64,000 nucleotides of DNA from Xylogone sp. PMI_703 (Eukaryota > Ascomycota > Leotiomycetes), in contig JAJTUQ010000001.1 of assembly GCA_021399445.1 (NCBI GenBank), positions 7,316,001 through 7,380,000 of the forward strand. Reading direction: 5' to 3'. The number at the start of each line of letters is the position of its first letter. The first letter of the stretch is position 1. A program made the translations under genes and the position numbers. The notes below the pieces were generated by a model that saw only the letters and a list, made by a program, of their open reading frames with translations, had not been told where the DNA came from and ran no database searches. Of the stretch, positions 35,381 to 44,892 are shown one piece after another.

Positions 35381-35842
35381 TCAACTGAAACTAACAAACT
35401 TAGGATCCTTCGGCCGTCCATCCGCCCCGATGCCATTCTTCGCGAAGCGCTCCTCGGTGTAGATCCTGCGCGCCTCGTCAAAGTTCACCCGTCGCTTCTT
35501 CATGATCTTCTGGATCTCCTTCTTGCTCGCCTCGTCGAGTCCAGCTCGGGAGTCTCCGGCGGCGACGTTGCCGTTGAGGTCGAAGGCGGCGCTGGAGAGG
35601 CCGGCTTCAATGTCGTTCGCGAAGGAGGAGGGCAGGCGGCTGTAGATGTAGGAGGAGTTGAGGTTGAATGGGAGGTGGACTGTGGGGAGGAGGGGTAGCC
35701 AGTAGGTGCGGGTTAGGTATGCGACTGGTAGGGTTTTTGAGTTAGCTGAATGTTCTTTTTCTTCTTCTGGGGGTTTTCTAGGGGAGGTACCTGTTGAGAG
35801 GACGAGGAAGAGGAAACAGAGGGAGTAGAAGAGGTAAGCCAT
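35381..35842 (-). CDS. DUF2015 family protein, membrane-anchored or secreted
   Basis: Small fungal protein of unknown function. Exons on the minus strand: 35842-35791 and 35724-35381, 131 residues. The hydrophobic N-terminus MAYLFYSLCFLFLVLST is a signal anchor or signal peptide, followed by AYLTRTYWLPLLP, YSRLPSSFANDIEAGLSS, SRAGLDEASKKEIQKIMKK and the conserved end RPKDPKFVSFS. The 66-nt intron (725-790 of 35 kb, i.e. 35725-35790) begins GTACCT, has AGCTAACTC and ends CTACCAG. Its length is a multiple of three and it contains no stop, so the frame stays open if it is kept. Family resemblance (ST joined to VAYLTR) favours removal. Divergent from the ribosomal protein gene. Confidence 0.8.
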   Translation of the reverse strand: MAYLFYSLCFLFLVLSTGTSPRKPPEEEKEHSANSKTLPVAYLTRTYWLPLLPTVHLPFNLNSSYIYSRLPSSFANDIEAGLSSAAFDLNGNVAAGDSRAGLDEASKKEIQKIMKKRRVNFDEARRIYTEERFAKNGIGADGRPKDPKFVSFS

Positions 35843-36309
35843 GGTTTCTGAAACGGGGATCCGAAGAGAAAGATGATAAAGGAAATGATAAGGAATGTGC
35901 GATATTCGTATAATCTTTTTGGTGTTTTTGATTACGGCTTGAGTATATAGCCCAGAGCGTTGGTATCAGCTCATAGCTAGATGGTTTGAGTTGTTTCACT
36001 GGGAAACCGGTACTTCCGATACGGAAGGTACGTAGGTAGTCATGATGCTTCTATGCCATAATCAGCCTCAGCTGACGCATGCGTTTCCTGCTCAGCCTTC
36101 TTTGGACTGACTTTATGCCTGATGCTTAAGGCATTAAACCTCACAAAGCCAGAACCGCCATGCCAAGGGGTGGGCTTAACCGAGTCGGCTTGAGATATGA
36201 TTGGTCGCACACAGCTGGAATTTCGAGAATATTGAATTTGGGAAGCTATTTCGTTGTTAGACAGTTCCCGTTGTCAGTCAAGTTACAATACAACTATACC
36301 CTCGCCAAG
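35843..36309. promoter_or_regulatory. Divergent promoter region DUF2015 gene / RPL28
   Basis: 467 bp between opposite start codons. The RPL28 frame is open upstream to an ATG at 36160, but the added residues do not belong to the L28e family, so this part is taken as leader. Confidence 0.55.
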
Positions 36310-37217
36310 ATGTCTGGATACTACTCGAACCAAGTGTCTTCGGACCTGATCTGGGAAGTTACCCGTATGTGTCACCCTTCCGTGTTTAAATTTGTGTTTG
36401 GAGGGGAAGACAGGGCGACTTTTTGTGCGAGGGCTGGAATATAGGGCGCTTTTTTCGATGGGAGAAGATGTGACATTTCTGGAACAAATTGCTGATACGG
36501 ATGGTTTTATTATCTCTGTAGGAAACCAGAATGCCTTCCTCGTAAAGAGAAAGACTGCTGGCGGCGTCCAATTCTCCCGTGATCCCCTCAACTTGACCAA
36601 TCTCCACTCCCGAAAGGTAAGACCCAAAACTTCTTGGACGGAAGAACGTCCCCTTTACTGTGAATGACTGGCTAATTCGATTATAGCACGCTGGATTCGT
36701 CAATGAGAAGGTAATATACTAGTTCCCATATCAACGAGAGATGTTGAGAGGATATCCCTGGAGTATATGTGCTGATTCGGGGGGAAATACAGGCTGTCGG
36801 TATTCTCCCAGCTGGTGAGAAGGGTGGTGTTACCTTGATCACCAAGAAGCCAGGTCAAATCCAACGACCAGGAAAGGCCGCCATCACCACTTCCTTTGGC
36901 GGCAACAAGAGCACCAGAAAGTGAGTCCCCATGAAACCCATGAAACCCATAACCTGGACCTATAAGAGGCAGCAATTGGGAAGTAGGAAATGCAGAATCA
37001 ACCATAATTGCTAACACTCTTCCTTTCTCTCTTTGACAGGACTTACTCCAGCATCGTTGGCAGCACTGCCAAGACTGGTTACCGACCAGATATCCGCGCT
37101 GAGGCCGTTGCCCGTGCCAGTGCTATCCGCCGATCTCAACGCCCTGTAAAGGAAGTCCCAGCAGCTAAGCCTCGTGGTGCAAAGGCCAAGAAGGCCGCAG
37201 CAGAGAAGGAGACGTAA
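36310..37217 (+). CDS. 60S ribosomal protein L28 (eL28)
   Basis: Large-subunit ribosomal protein found in most eukaryotes but not in Saccharomyces. Exons 36310-36364, 36522-36616, 36687-36710, 36793-36920 and 37040-37217, 159 residues. It begins SGYYSNQVSSDLIWEVTRNQNAFLVKR, continues with FSRDPLNLTNLHSRKHAGFVNEKAVGI, and ends in a basic Ala/Lys tail (RGAKAKKAAAEKE). The third exon is only 24 nt. Intron 1 is the longest of the four (157 nt), as is usual for fungal ribosomal protein genes. I looked for C/D-box snoRNA motifs in it and saw none. Confidence 0.94.
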
Positions 37218-38232
37218 GGGGTTGTGTTTTGTATCTAAAATTTCGAGGCAATGGAAGGGAAGGGAAGAGCGGCCTGAAACGGCAGTCTATTAGTTGGCTC
37301 TCATGGCATAGCGGTCCGTTTTCAGGACCTCATTTAGGAGTTTAGAAAAGGCTACTGGTTCAATGGACTTTATTCTCTCCTGTATATGATCATCTTCTTG
37401 TGATGTGGATCCGTCTCTTCTGGGAAGTGGCACACGACGACCCGTACAAAATGATACAGCGCCGTGAATCCCCGTGACTCTGTCTTTTGTGAAGCTTACA
37501 CCAGCATTAGCAGAGCAACCAGCTCCCTGCACCAGTACCAGTTCGGCAGGGAAAGGGATCACGGCAATGCCCCTTTTTCGTGACCTGGGTCCCCACAATC
37601 GCCTTACAGACCATACAAGGCCAACTTAGATCAAATTGATGTCATGACTTTCCCCGGAGTGTCAAGCCGGCATGTGAAGGGCATCGGCAGGATTCGTTGC
37701 ACTTAAACCCACGCGACCGAATCCATCCAATCCAGTCCGGTCCCGCCCGAGGTTGAATAGACCTCGGACGGTCTGCGCGGTTGATGCACGCGGATACGAG
37801 GTTGGAGAGTTGTGAGAGACTGTAAGAGCACGAAACTTTTATATATATAAATACTGCTGCTTTCCAGGGCCGAACAACCCAATTCTGCTCCATTGAGCCA
37901 TTTAAGAGCCAAGCTGCGAAATCACCTCGTTGGATATTCGTAGCACGCGTATCTGTCTGCCCCTCCTCATTAGCTCGCTTATAAGCCCCTCAATCTCGAC
38001 CCCTCCATCATCGCTCTCCGACCTCTCCAGTCTCCCTTCAATTGACCTACTCTCTCCCCGTTGCTCCGTTAAATAATCTCTTTTCTAGAGAATTTGGTTG
38101 TATCGATCTTTAAGAAAGAGATTCTCAGGTTAGTTAAGCTATACTGTCGATGGTTATCGTTGAAGTTGCATGCGGGGTACAAGGCTGACTATCAAAGTCT
38201 TAATATAGCTTCATCCGTCAAACACCGACAAT
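37218..38232. promoter_or_regulatory. Intergenic region RPL28 / malate dehydrogenase with probable 5' UTR intron
   Basis: About 1 kb. A TATATATAAATA stretch lies near 37840-37853. A pyrimidine-rich run (about 37990-38060) precedes a likely untranslated-leader intron at 38129-38208: donor GTTAGT, a CTGAC box and acceptor ATATAG, ending 24 nt before the start codon of the dehydrogenase gene. No coding gene seen. Confidence 0.45.
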
Positions 38233-39600
38233 ATGGTTAAAGCAGGTAAGGTCCCGCACAAACATAAAACTAGAATAACAGAGAGGAAGAATTAGCTAAC
38301 ATGATATTATCATAGTCGTTGCTGGTGCCTCTGGTGGTATTGGACAGGTACTGTTGTCAATGCCCCATCGCGGGGTTACGGAACTAGATGATTGCCCAAT
38401 CACTAACACTTTCACGACAGCCATTGTCTCTTCTCCTCAAGCTCTCCCCTCTCGTCAACGAGCTAGCATTATATGATGTTGTAAACACACCTGGTGTCGC
38501 TGCCGACCTGTCGCATATCTCATCCCCTGCTGTATGTACACATAGAGAACCGATGAAAAGCTACAGAGAGCTAATTGAGCGCACAGGTGGTCACGGGTTA
38601 CCTGCCAAAGGACGACGGGGCTAAGCAAGCCTTCAAAGATGCAGACATCATTGTCATCCCAGCTGGTATTCCTCGTATGTAACCCAAGACCCAATATATG
38701 CTAGATGTCAAGAAGAAAACATAAGTCTGACCAGCATGATGAACAGGCAAGCCAGGAATGACCCGTGATGACCTCTTCAACATCAATGCTGGCATTGTCA
38801 AGGGTCTCATTGAGACCATCGCCGATGTTGCACCAAAGGCCTACATTCTCATTATCTCTAACCCTGTCAACTCTACTGTTCCAATCGCTGCCGAAGTTCT
38901 CAAGGCAAAGGGTGTCTTTGATCCTAAACGCCTCTTCGGTGTTACCACCCTTGATATTGTCCGTGCTGAGACTTTCGTTGCCGAAATTGTCGGCGAGAAG
39001 ACCCCTCAGAACCTCACAGTCCCCGTCATTGGTGGACACTCCGGCGAGACTATTGTTCCTCTTTTCAGCCAGGTCAAGCCATCTGTTAACATTCCATCAG
39101 AGAAGTTAGCCGATTTAGTCAAGCGCGTGCAATTCGGTGGTGACGAAGTCGTTAAAGCTAAGGATGGTGCTGGATCCGCCACTCTTTCCATGGCTTATGC
39201 CGGCTACCGGTATGTATTGCCTTCTCAGGACATCGTGAATAATCTAACTAGTTAAATTTAGGTTCGCAGAGAAGGTCCTCAAGGCTCTGAGTGGTACCAC
39301 CGGTCTCGTCGAGCCAAGTTTCGTCTACCTCCCAGGTGTTCCAGGAGGCGAGGCCATTGCTAAGGAGACTGGCCTCGATTTCTTCTCCGTCCCAATTGAA
39401 CTAGGCGTAAGCACCACTCTGGATAGGATATGGAAGTAATATGCTGATGACAAAAATAGACTAGCGGTATTGCTCAAGCTCAGAACCCACTTCCACACCT
39501 CAATGAAAACGAGAAAACCCTTCTCAAGGCCTGCATAGACGGATTAAAGGGCAACATCGCCAAGGGTGTCTCCTTCGTTCACAACCCTCCTCAAAAGTAG
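38233..39600 (+). CDS. Malate dehydrogenase, cytosolic type
   Basis: NAD-dependent interconversion of malate and oxaloacetate. Exons 38233-38245, 38316-38347, 38421-38531, 38587-38674, 38747-39209, 39262-39406 and 39460-39600, 330 residues. The protein starts directly with the dinucleotide-binding fold ([22 protein letters not shown]), so no mitochondrial presequence is present, and the C-terminus NPPQK is not a peroxisomal PTS1. Substrate loop arginine in [12 protein letters not shown], conserved [14 protein letters not shown] and [16 protein letters not shown], and catalytic His in [11 protein letters not shown] are all intact. The first coding exon has 13 nt. Confidence 0.95.
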
Positions 39601-39657
39601 AGCAACCCCTATGAGTCTTTTCTCCTACCGATCTTCTCTTTTCATTTCTTTCTTCTT

Positions 39658-39984
39658 TTAGATAAGGAGCTCAAACAACATGTACTGCTTGAAATCATGT
39701 ATCATCCGAGCATCGTGCATTTCAGCGAGTTGAAGGCCTGCATACTCCAAAGGTCTGGTAAGAAGATGCTTACTGATTCGTTGTATTTTGTCAAATAGGC
39801 TGTGATACGCTTCAAATGTCCAATTTGAGAGCCTGTGGTATTCATGTCCCCTTCTCTCCTTTCCTTTATATTCTTCAGCTGGTGCATGATAGAATGAAGA
39901 ATGGAGTTGGCGATATTGGAGGATGGAGGAAATTGAAATTTGGGATCTGAGGGTAAGTTTCGATGAAAGTTTTGCTAAGGCCAT
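39658..39984 (-). CDS. Doubtful small hypothetical protein
   Basis: A 108-codon frame convergent with the malate dehydrogenase gene, its stop 57 nt from the dehydrogenase stop. The N-terminus (MALAKLSSKLTLRSQISISS...RQLHSSFYH) is basic, Ser-rich and free of acidic residues, like a mitochondrial presequence. I recognise no family. It may be chance; it also overlaps the expected 3' UTR of the neighbour. Confidence 0.25.
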   Translation of the reverse strand: MALAKLSSKLTLRSQISISSILQYRQLHSSFYHAPAEEYKGKERRGHEYHRLSNWTFEAYHSLFDKIQRISKHLLTRPLEYAGLQLAEMHDARMIHDFKQYMLFELLI

Positions 39985-40227
39985 GGGATTGCAACAATAT
40001 CGTCAAATCGGATGCGATATATAAGTTCCTCTTTTCTTCTGTAACAAGAGGTATCCACGCTTTTTATAGAACCAGGCCGTAGTCTTAGGCCTATCTATCC
40101 CATGACAATGCAATACCAAGCCGATTCCGTCTCGCCCAACGCCATGCTCTATGCCGCTAAATCCAAAACTCCGACCTCTAGAAGTACAGTATCTCCTTCC
40201 CAATAACCACCCTTAAGCCTCTACAAC

Positions 40228-41107
40228 TCAGGACTTCGAACCCGCCGATTTAATCTGGAATGTGGCACCTGGTAATTCTGCGCTCTCTGCGTGCACTGTA
40301 GCAGTAATACCCATGCTTGCTAGGGCACCTCTGATAATGCCACAAGGGAACCAAAGGAACTATAAGCACCGTTAGAGGTAATTCTCCACTATAACGAATA
40401 CAGTCCAATTATTTTCTTTTGAAAAGAGCGACTTAAAATGCGCAAAACCCATAGGGATAGGGACATACCGGTTGAGCCCTGACCACCGCCTGTCCGCCAG
40501 CTTCCGTACTCATACGCGCAAATGGACGAAATGAGTTATCTGTTAAAACGTAAACGCCTCGATGATTGGTTTTCAAGTTATCGATTTGTTTCCTAAAAAC
40601 CAGCATCCAGAGGTCCTTGCAGAGGAATTTGATTACATCCAATGTGTCTGTGAAACGTGGCCGATCGCGAGAGAAGCTGTGATTTAACATTAGCCCAATG
40701 TTTCAACGTCGTGCCTTTTCCTGTTTCTTCAGCATGTAAAGGTGCAATCCTCTCACTTAGAGGAATTTCACAAGATCCCCAAAATAAGTCCACACGTACC
40801 GTTCAACTAATCCCTGCCCGACTCTGTACCCCAAGTTCTCTAACTTAAAGAACACTGCATCCCGCTCCTCATCCTCTTCCATAGTTCTCGAAGCAGCAGC
40901 GTTATTCTCTCCATTATTCTTGTCCCGCTCTTTATCTGCCGTCGCTCCATTCGAATTTCCATGCCCTGACGCAAAATCCACTTCTCGGACCATCCTATAC
41001 GCCATCGGCACCAGTTCGATCATTAGGAGGTCGAGACATGAGGCGTTTAGGAAGGAGGCGGTGGGGTCGGTAGAATTGTAAGGTGGTAAGGGACTATCAA
41101 AGGACAT
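40228..41107 (-). CDS. TRAPP complex subunit Trs33/TRAPPC6
   Basis: Core subunit of TRAPP complexes, which act as Rab exchange factors in ER-Golgi and Golgi traffic. Exons on the minus strand: 41107-40800, 40676-40469 and 40359-40228, 215 residues. Family signatures: LDLLMIELVPMAYRM near the N-terminus, LENLGYRVGQGLVERF, the join RFSRDRPRFTDTLDVIKFLCKDLW, NLKTNHRGVYVL and FPCGIIRGALASMGI, ending GATFQIK. A low-complexity insert (about residues 45-75, Asn/Glu/Asp-rich) interrupts the first conserved part, as common in filamentous fungi. Introns are 123 and 109 nt. Confidence 0.93.
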
Positions 41108-41541
41108 CTTTGCGGTCAGTGCTATAGGACAGCGGGGAGAGAAGGTAAGTGCATAGGCTTCGCTTGAGCGTGGTGGTCTTGAGGAGTATTAAAGGAAGTT
41201 TAAAGTTGTAGTGAAAGGTTGAAACTCGGCTCGTTCCGTATGTATCCTAGCTTAGGATGTGGACCACGGCAGAACAGTGTTATACTTCACAACCAGTTGG
41301 AAATATTATAATTCTAAAATTATGATGGGTATTGTACTAGTAGCTTGCCATATTCAGCTTGAGGTTACCAAGAAGCAACCAAACTGAGACCTCCTGTAAC
41401 CTATAGACGCCATTTTTATTCCCTAACCTAAGTCCATCCTCCTTGTGTACGCCATACCAATGCGTGCTAAGCCAAGCCCTCATAACTTATCTTACAGTTC
41501 AAAGAAATACGTGTATTAGAATCGCACCTAGTAGTACCGCA
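41108..41541. other. Intergenic region TRS33 promoter / SIZ1 3' flank
   Basis: 434 bp between tandem minus-strand genes. No gene or clear motif seen. Confidence 0.4.
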
Positions 41542-43605
41542 TCAGTATCGTGGTCCATATGTGCTCCCCCACATTGGCATTGTGCCTGTTGCACCGTTTT
41601 GTTGCGTTCCATTTGAATTCAATGGAGAAGGATTTGGATGCGCCGCTGGCATTGATAGTCCATTTCGGGGAGGACCAATTGATGAGGTGCCAACAGCAAA
41701 ATTGCTGCTTGGAGGCGTGGCCATCGATGGGATACTATGTAGTGTTGTGCCATTACTTTGGTGCTGGCGTTTAGGAGGTCTAGACACTGGTTCCTCGTCT
41801 TCATCTCCACTGGAGGTAAGATCAATGACTGCTGCTATCGGTCTCTTACCGCTAGTGGGCCTTGATGGAGTTGACTGCTCCCGAGATGCAACTGTTGGAG
41901 CAGCACTCGGCGTCCTAATTTGATTTGTACTTCGAAAATTCTCGTCTTTAATAGTCTGACCGGTTTTTGTCACTTCAATTAGATCGTCGTCGTCGTCGTC
42001 GTCGTCGTCATCTGACCTGAAACCGTTCGTATTTGAAGACGGTTGTTCCTTATGATATAACTTCCATTGACCCTCTGGCTCTATGGTGACCTGCTCAGCC
42101 GACTTTGGCGTATTTTTTAGAATATCTCTCACATATCTTTTGGTGCCGTTAGCAACCGGTTTCACACTAATAATGAGATACTCACTCATCAACTGCTAGG
42201 CTATCAAACGGAGCAGGATTATTGCATATTGGACATTGCCAAGTTGGCCCTTGTTCTTGTAGTTGCAAGTATGATGTTGCATCAAAGCATTGGTTATGTC
42301 GGCATGTGATCCCGCGGATTGGTAGAGCTATTCTTAGTGTAGAAAGAGGGCATTTGAGTGATAATACGGAGGCAGTAGCCACTATATCGGCATCTCGTGC
42401 TTTGCTAATCACTTAATCCATACCGTTAGTTCGATTCATAGTATCAGTAACTTGATCTTACTAGTATTAACGACTGATTCTTTCGATATTCTTTTCCCTC
42501 CTTCCAGTTGTTTCACAAGTTCTATTACTGGTGTTGTTGTTACAACCCACACGGAAAGAAAAAATTTCTTGAGATCAACACGTGTCAGCCTAAACACAGA
42601 GTAGGAGAAGTGACTTGGGCGGTTGCAAAAGATCGGGATTCGTAAAAAGACTGCGTACCTTAGACGTCAATGCATATACCATCTCAACATTATTTGGATA
42701 GGCTGGCAGTTTCAGCCTAAGTTCTTTGGTGATATCTACTGGTCTGGTCGATCCAGGTTTGTTCTTCAAGCCGCGAAGATTCGCCTTTACTTCTCCGCCA
42801 TTGACTTTAATTTCAGATTGATGGGGAAACGCGATATCTTGTAGTCCATGCCCTTCTCCCGCACAGAAAACCATGACCCTTTTCGAGGGATCATCTAATA
42901 TCGTTGATAGTATCGGGTAGTCCATAGCCTTAAGTGTGATGGTAACTGTGTGGCGGTGTTGCGCCATGGCTATATAAAACAATTAAAAATTGAACTTATA
43001 CACTGCAGCTGTACTCACTATCACAAGGCTTTGTAGGCCCGAGCTGCTTCTCAAATTTATAGAAGGGGCTAGCCTTGAATATCAAATCTAGGACTCCATG
43101 TCAGGACTATTTGCTACTGGCGAAAAGAGCAAACCTACTCTGTTGGCTTCCCATTCGAATTCCCGGAGTAGGCATCGCGCGGTAATTATTAGACGAATTG
43201 GCATTATAAGGACTGGAATGGTTTGAGTATGGTGGTACAGAAGCCCCTGGAGACGCGGAACCGCCATAGTTATAAGACGATCCCGCAACTGGAATCGTCG
43301 CTGGATTTTCTAACCATCCTTTAAGTCTATTAAATCTTGTAACATCTTTCATATCGGCAGCTTGGCGTATACCTATATGGTACAAATTAGCTTTTGTATA
43401 ACTACCACCTCCCAAATTTCCCTAATGCGGAGCCAGAATTGAACTCACGATCCATGATTCGCTGCTGAAGGTCAGCCTTAACCCCGGTCGACTTCAGTCC
43501 TTCATACTGGCAGATCTGAGATAGAAGTCGGTTTATCAATCCAGTATTCTTAACCATTCGCACGACTGGCTCAGGGTCCAGGTAACCGCCACCCATCGAG
43601 GCCAT
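41542..43605 (-). CDS. Siz/PIAS-type SUMO E3 ligase
   Basis: Transfers SUMO from Ubc9 to nuclear targets. Exons on the minus strand: 43605-43449, 43372-43139, 43087-43019, 42969-42659, 42567-42462, 42411-42186 and 42136-41542, 565 residues. Order: a SAP-like segment (about 10-70), a Ser/Pro-rich linker, a PINIT domain (SPFYKFEKQLGPTK ... VEMVYALTSKKFFLSV), an SP-RING (CPLSTLRIALPIRGITCRHNQCFD...PTWQCPICN, Cys/His complete), then a long disordered tail. The tail holds a ten-Asp run followed by LIEV and a second SUMO-interacting motif, VIDLTSSGDEDEE. Three introns end in AAG rather than a pyrimidine-AG; the joins were chosen because they alone restore conserved sequence. Divergent from the DUF2423 gene. 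Confidence 0.92.
41983..42012 (-). repeat. Trinucleotide repeat coding for ten aspartates in SIZ1
   Basis: Eight GTC units on the plus strand (41986-42009) flanked by ATC give GAT(GAC)8GAT on the coding strand. It lies just before the LIEV motif in the ligase tail. Pure trinucleotide runs of this kind vary in length between strains. Confidence 0.85.
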
Positions 43606-43958
43606 CTTGAGCCTTGTTGACGGAGGGAAGCTAGGACTGGAACTGCTACATTAAAGGCAGTACAACTTCTTTAGTAGCCCTTTCTATAGCAACAGAGCAG
43701 CCTGTTCACATTCAATAGAGTGGAATCGTGAAGCGGATAGTTGCGCGCCGAAGCACGTTCAAGACTTCACGTTTGATGTTGCCGTATCTCTCAGAAGTCA
43801 CCTAAAGAGGTCACCGCCTGGCAGAATATGTGGTGCTAACCAATTTTGACAAAGATCCCAGAGAAATTTAGATGAAGATACTTCTTTGAAAGGACAACTT
43901 TGCAAACATATTTATCGCTGCCTAGTCATAATCAGTTAACGGCAATCCCGATAGAGAT
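43606..43958. promoter_or_regulatory. Divergent promoter region SIZ1 / DUF2423 gene
   Basis: 353 bp between two opposite start codons; must carry both promoters. No strong TATA box was noticed. Confidence 0.5.
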
Positions 43959-44470
43959 ATGGCGAAAAGCGCAAGGGCAAGTACCAAAAAGACCAACAAT
44001 TCAAAATTGAAGGCAAGGGTTTTTGGCCCTGTAGAGAACGCGCGAACAGAACGACTGTCAGCCAAACTTTTAGAATTGGCATCGCAATCAAAGCCAAAGG
44101 AAGCGGCCAATGATGCGGGTTTGACTACAGAAGGATGTATGTCATTCTAACCATCCAAGAGGATATTCTTCAAAAAATATTAATCAATGGCACAGTACCT
44201 GAACCTTCAAGCAACATGAATTCAGGTGTAGAAGGTGCACAGGATGATGGTATGGTCCAAGTAATCGTTCTGATACTCGTACATGGTTTGACTAACCTTC
44301 TCTTTGCTTTAGAAATGGAAATTGATCAGAAACCAAGCGACAAAACTGCACACTCGAAAACACATTCGAAGGGTCGCATCGCCAAGAGACAGAGTCGCCG
44401 CAAAGCCTCAATAGTGTTTCCTAAATACAAAAATTCTGATACGAGAAAGAAGTCGACGAGAAGAATATAG
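43959..44470 (+). CDS. DUF2423 family small basic protein (LLP-homologue type)
   Basis: Small, very basic protein of the family that includes yeast YBL028C and animal LLP homologue, linked to nucleolus and ribosome synthesis. Exons 43959-44136, 44196-44249 and 44313-44470, 129 residues. The N-terminus MAKSARASTKKTNNSKLKAR and FGPVENARTERLSAKLLELA are the family signature. The C-terminus SKGRIAKRQSRRKASIVFPKYK is the second conserved block. The first intron was taken as 59 nt (GTATGT...GCACAG), because the nearer AAG would create a stop. The central exon is only 54 nt and poorly conserved, so this join is the least certain. Confidence 0.8.
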
Positions 44471-44892
44471 TCCACAAGAGTCCATTAAAGTAATTGCATG
44501 GGAAGGCGTTAAGATAGTGTTCTGGCTATGATAAATTGCAATAAAAGTCTAAAGTGATTGGAATATTTCTGCAGTATCTATATATAAGATAATTATCATA
44601 ACTTGGAAACACCCAAATAGATACGTTGAATAAATGGGTACTGCATATAAACAATATCATGATCAGTTGATTGGGGGCCCGATAAGGACTGCTTATCTGC
44701 TTCGATACCAAAAACGGCTTGGAGCTTCGACCACCTTGGCCTTCCGTATACAAAAATTCCAGGGACCAGTCAATTCAATTATTCTCTTTCTTGTAAACTC
44801 CACAGCAAGGTTTCTTCGGAGCTATGCAGCTCTAATTATAACTTACAAGGGTCTATGAGCACGTCAATGAGGAATATACCCGACATTCACAA
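44471..44892. other. Intergenic region DUF2423 gene / LAS21
   Basis: 422 bp, AT-rich, between co-directional genes. Opposite-strand ORF 44526-44753 and plus-strand ORF 44634-44858 have no recognisable similarity. Confidence 0.4.

Noticed and set aside
36160..36309. N-terminal extension of ribosomal protein L28 from an upstream in-frame ATG
   Set aside because: eL28 proteins start close to the YYSNQVSSDLIWE block; the extension would add 50 unrelated residues.
36365..36521. Intronic snoRNA in the first intron of RPL28
   Set aside because: The 157-nt intron has no proper C box/D box pair that I can see.
40228..40260. tRNA B-box-like sequence GGTTCGAAGTCC on the minus strand
   Set aside because: It lies in the TRS33 coding end, and no A box or cloverleaf can be formed around it.
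44137..44159. A 23-nt intron in the DUF2423 gene
   Set aside because: Too short for splicing, and joining at that AG creates an in-frame stop; the 59-nt intron to 44195 keeps the frame.
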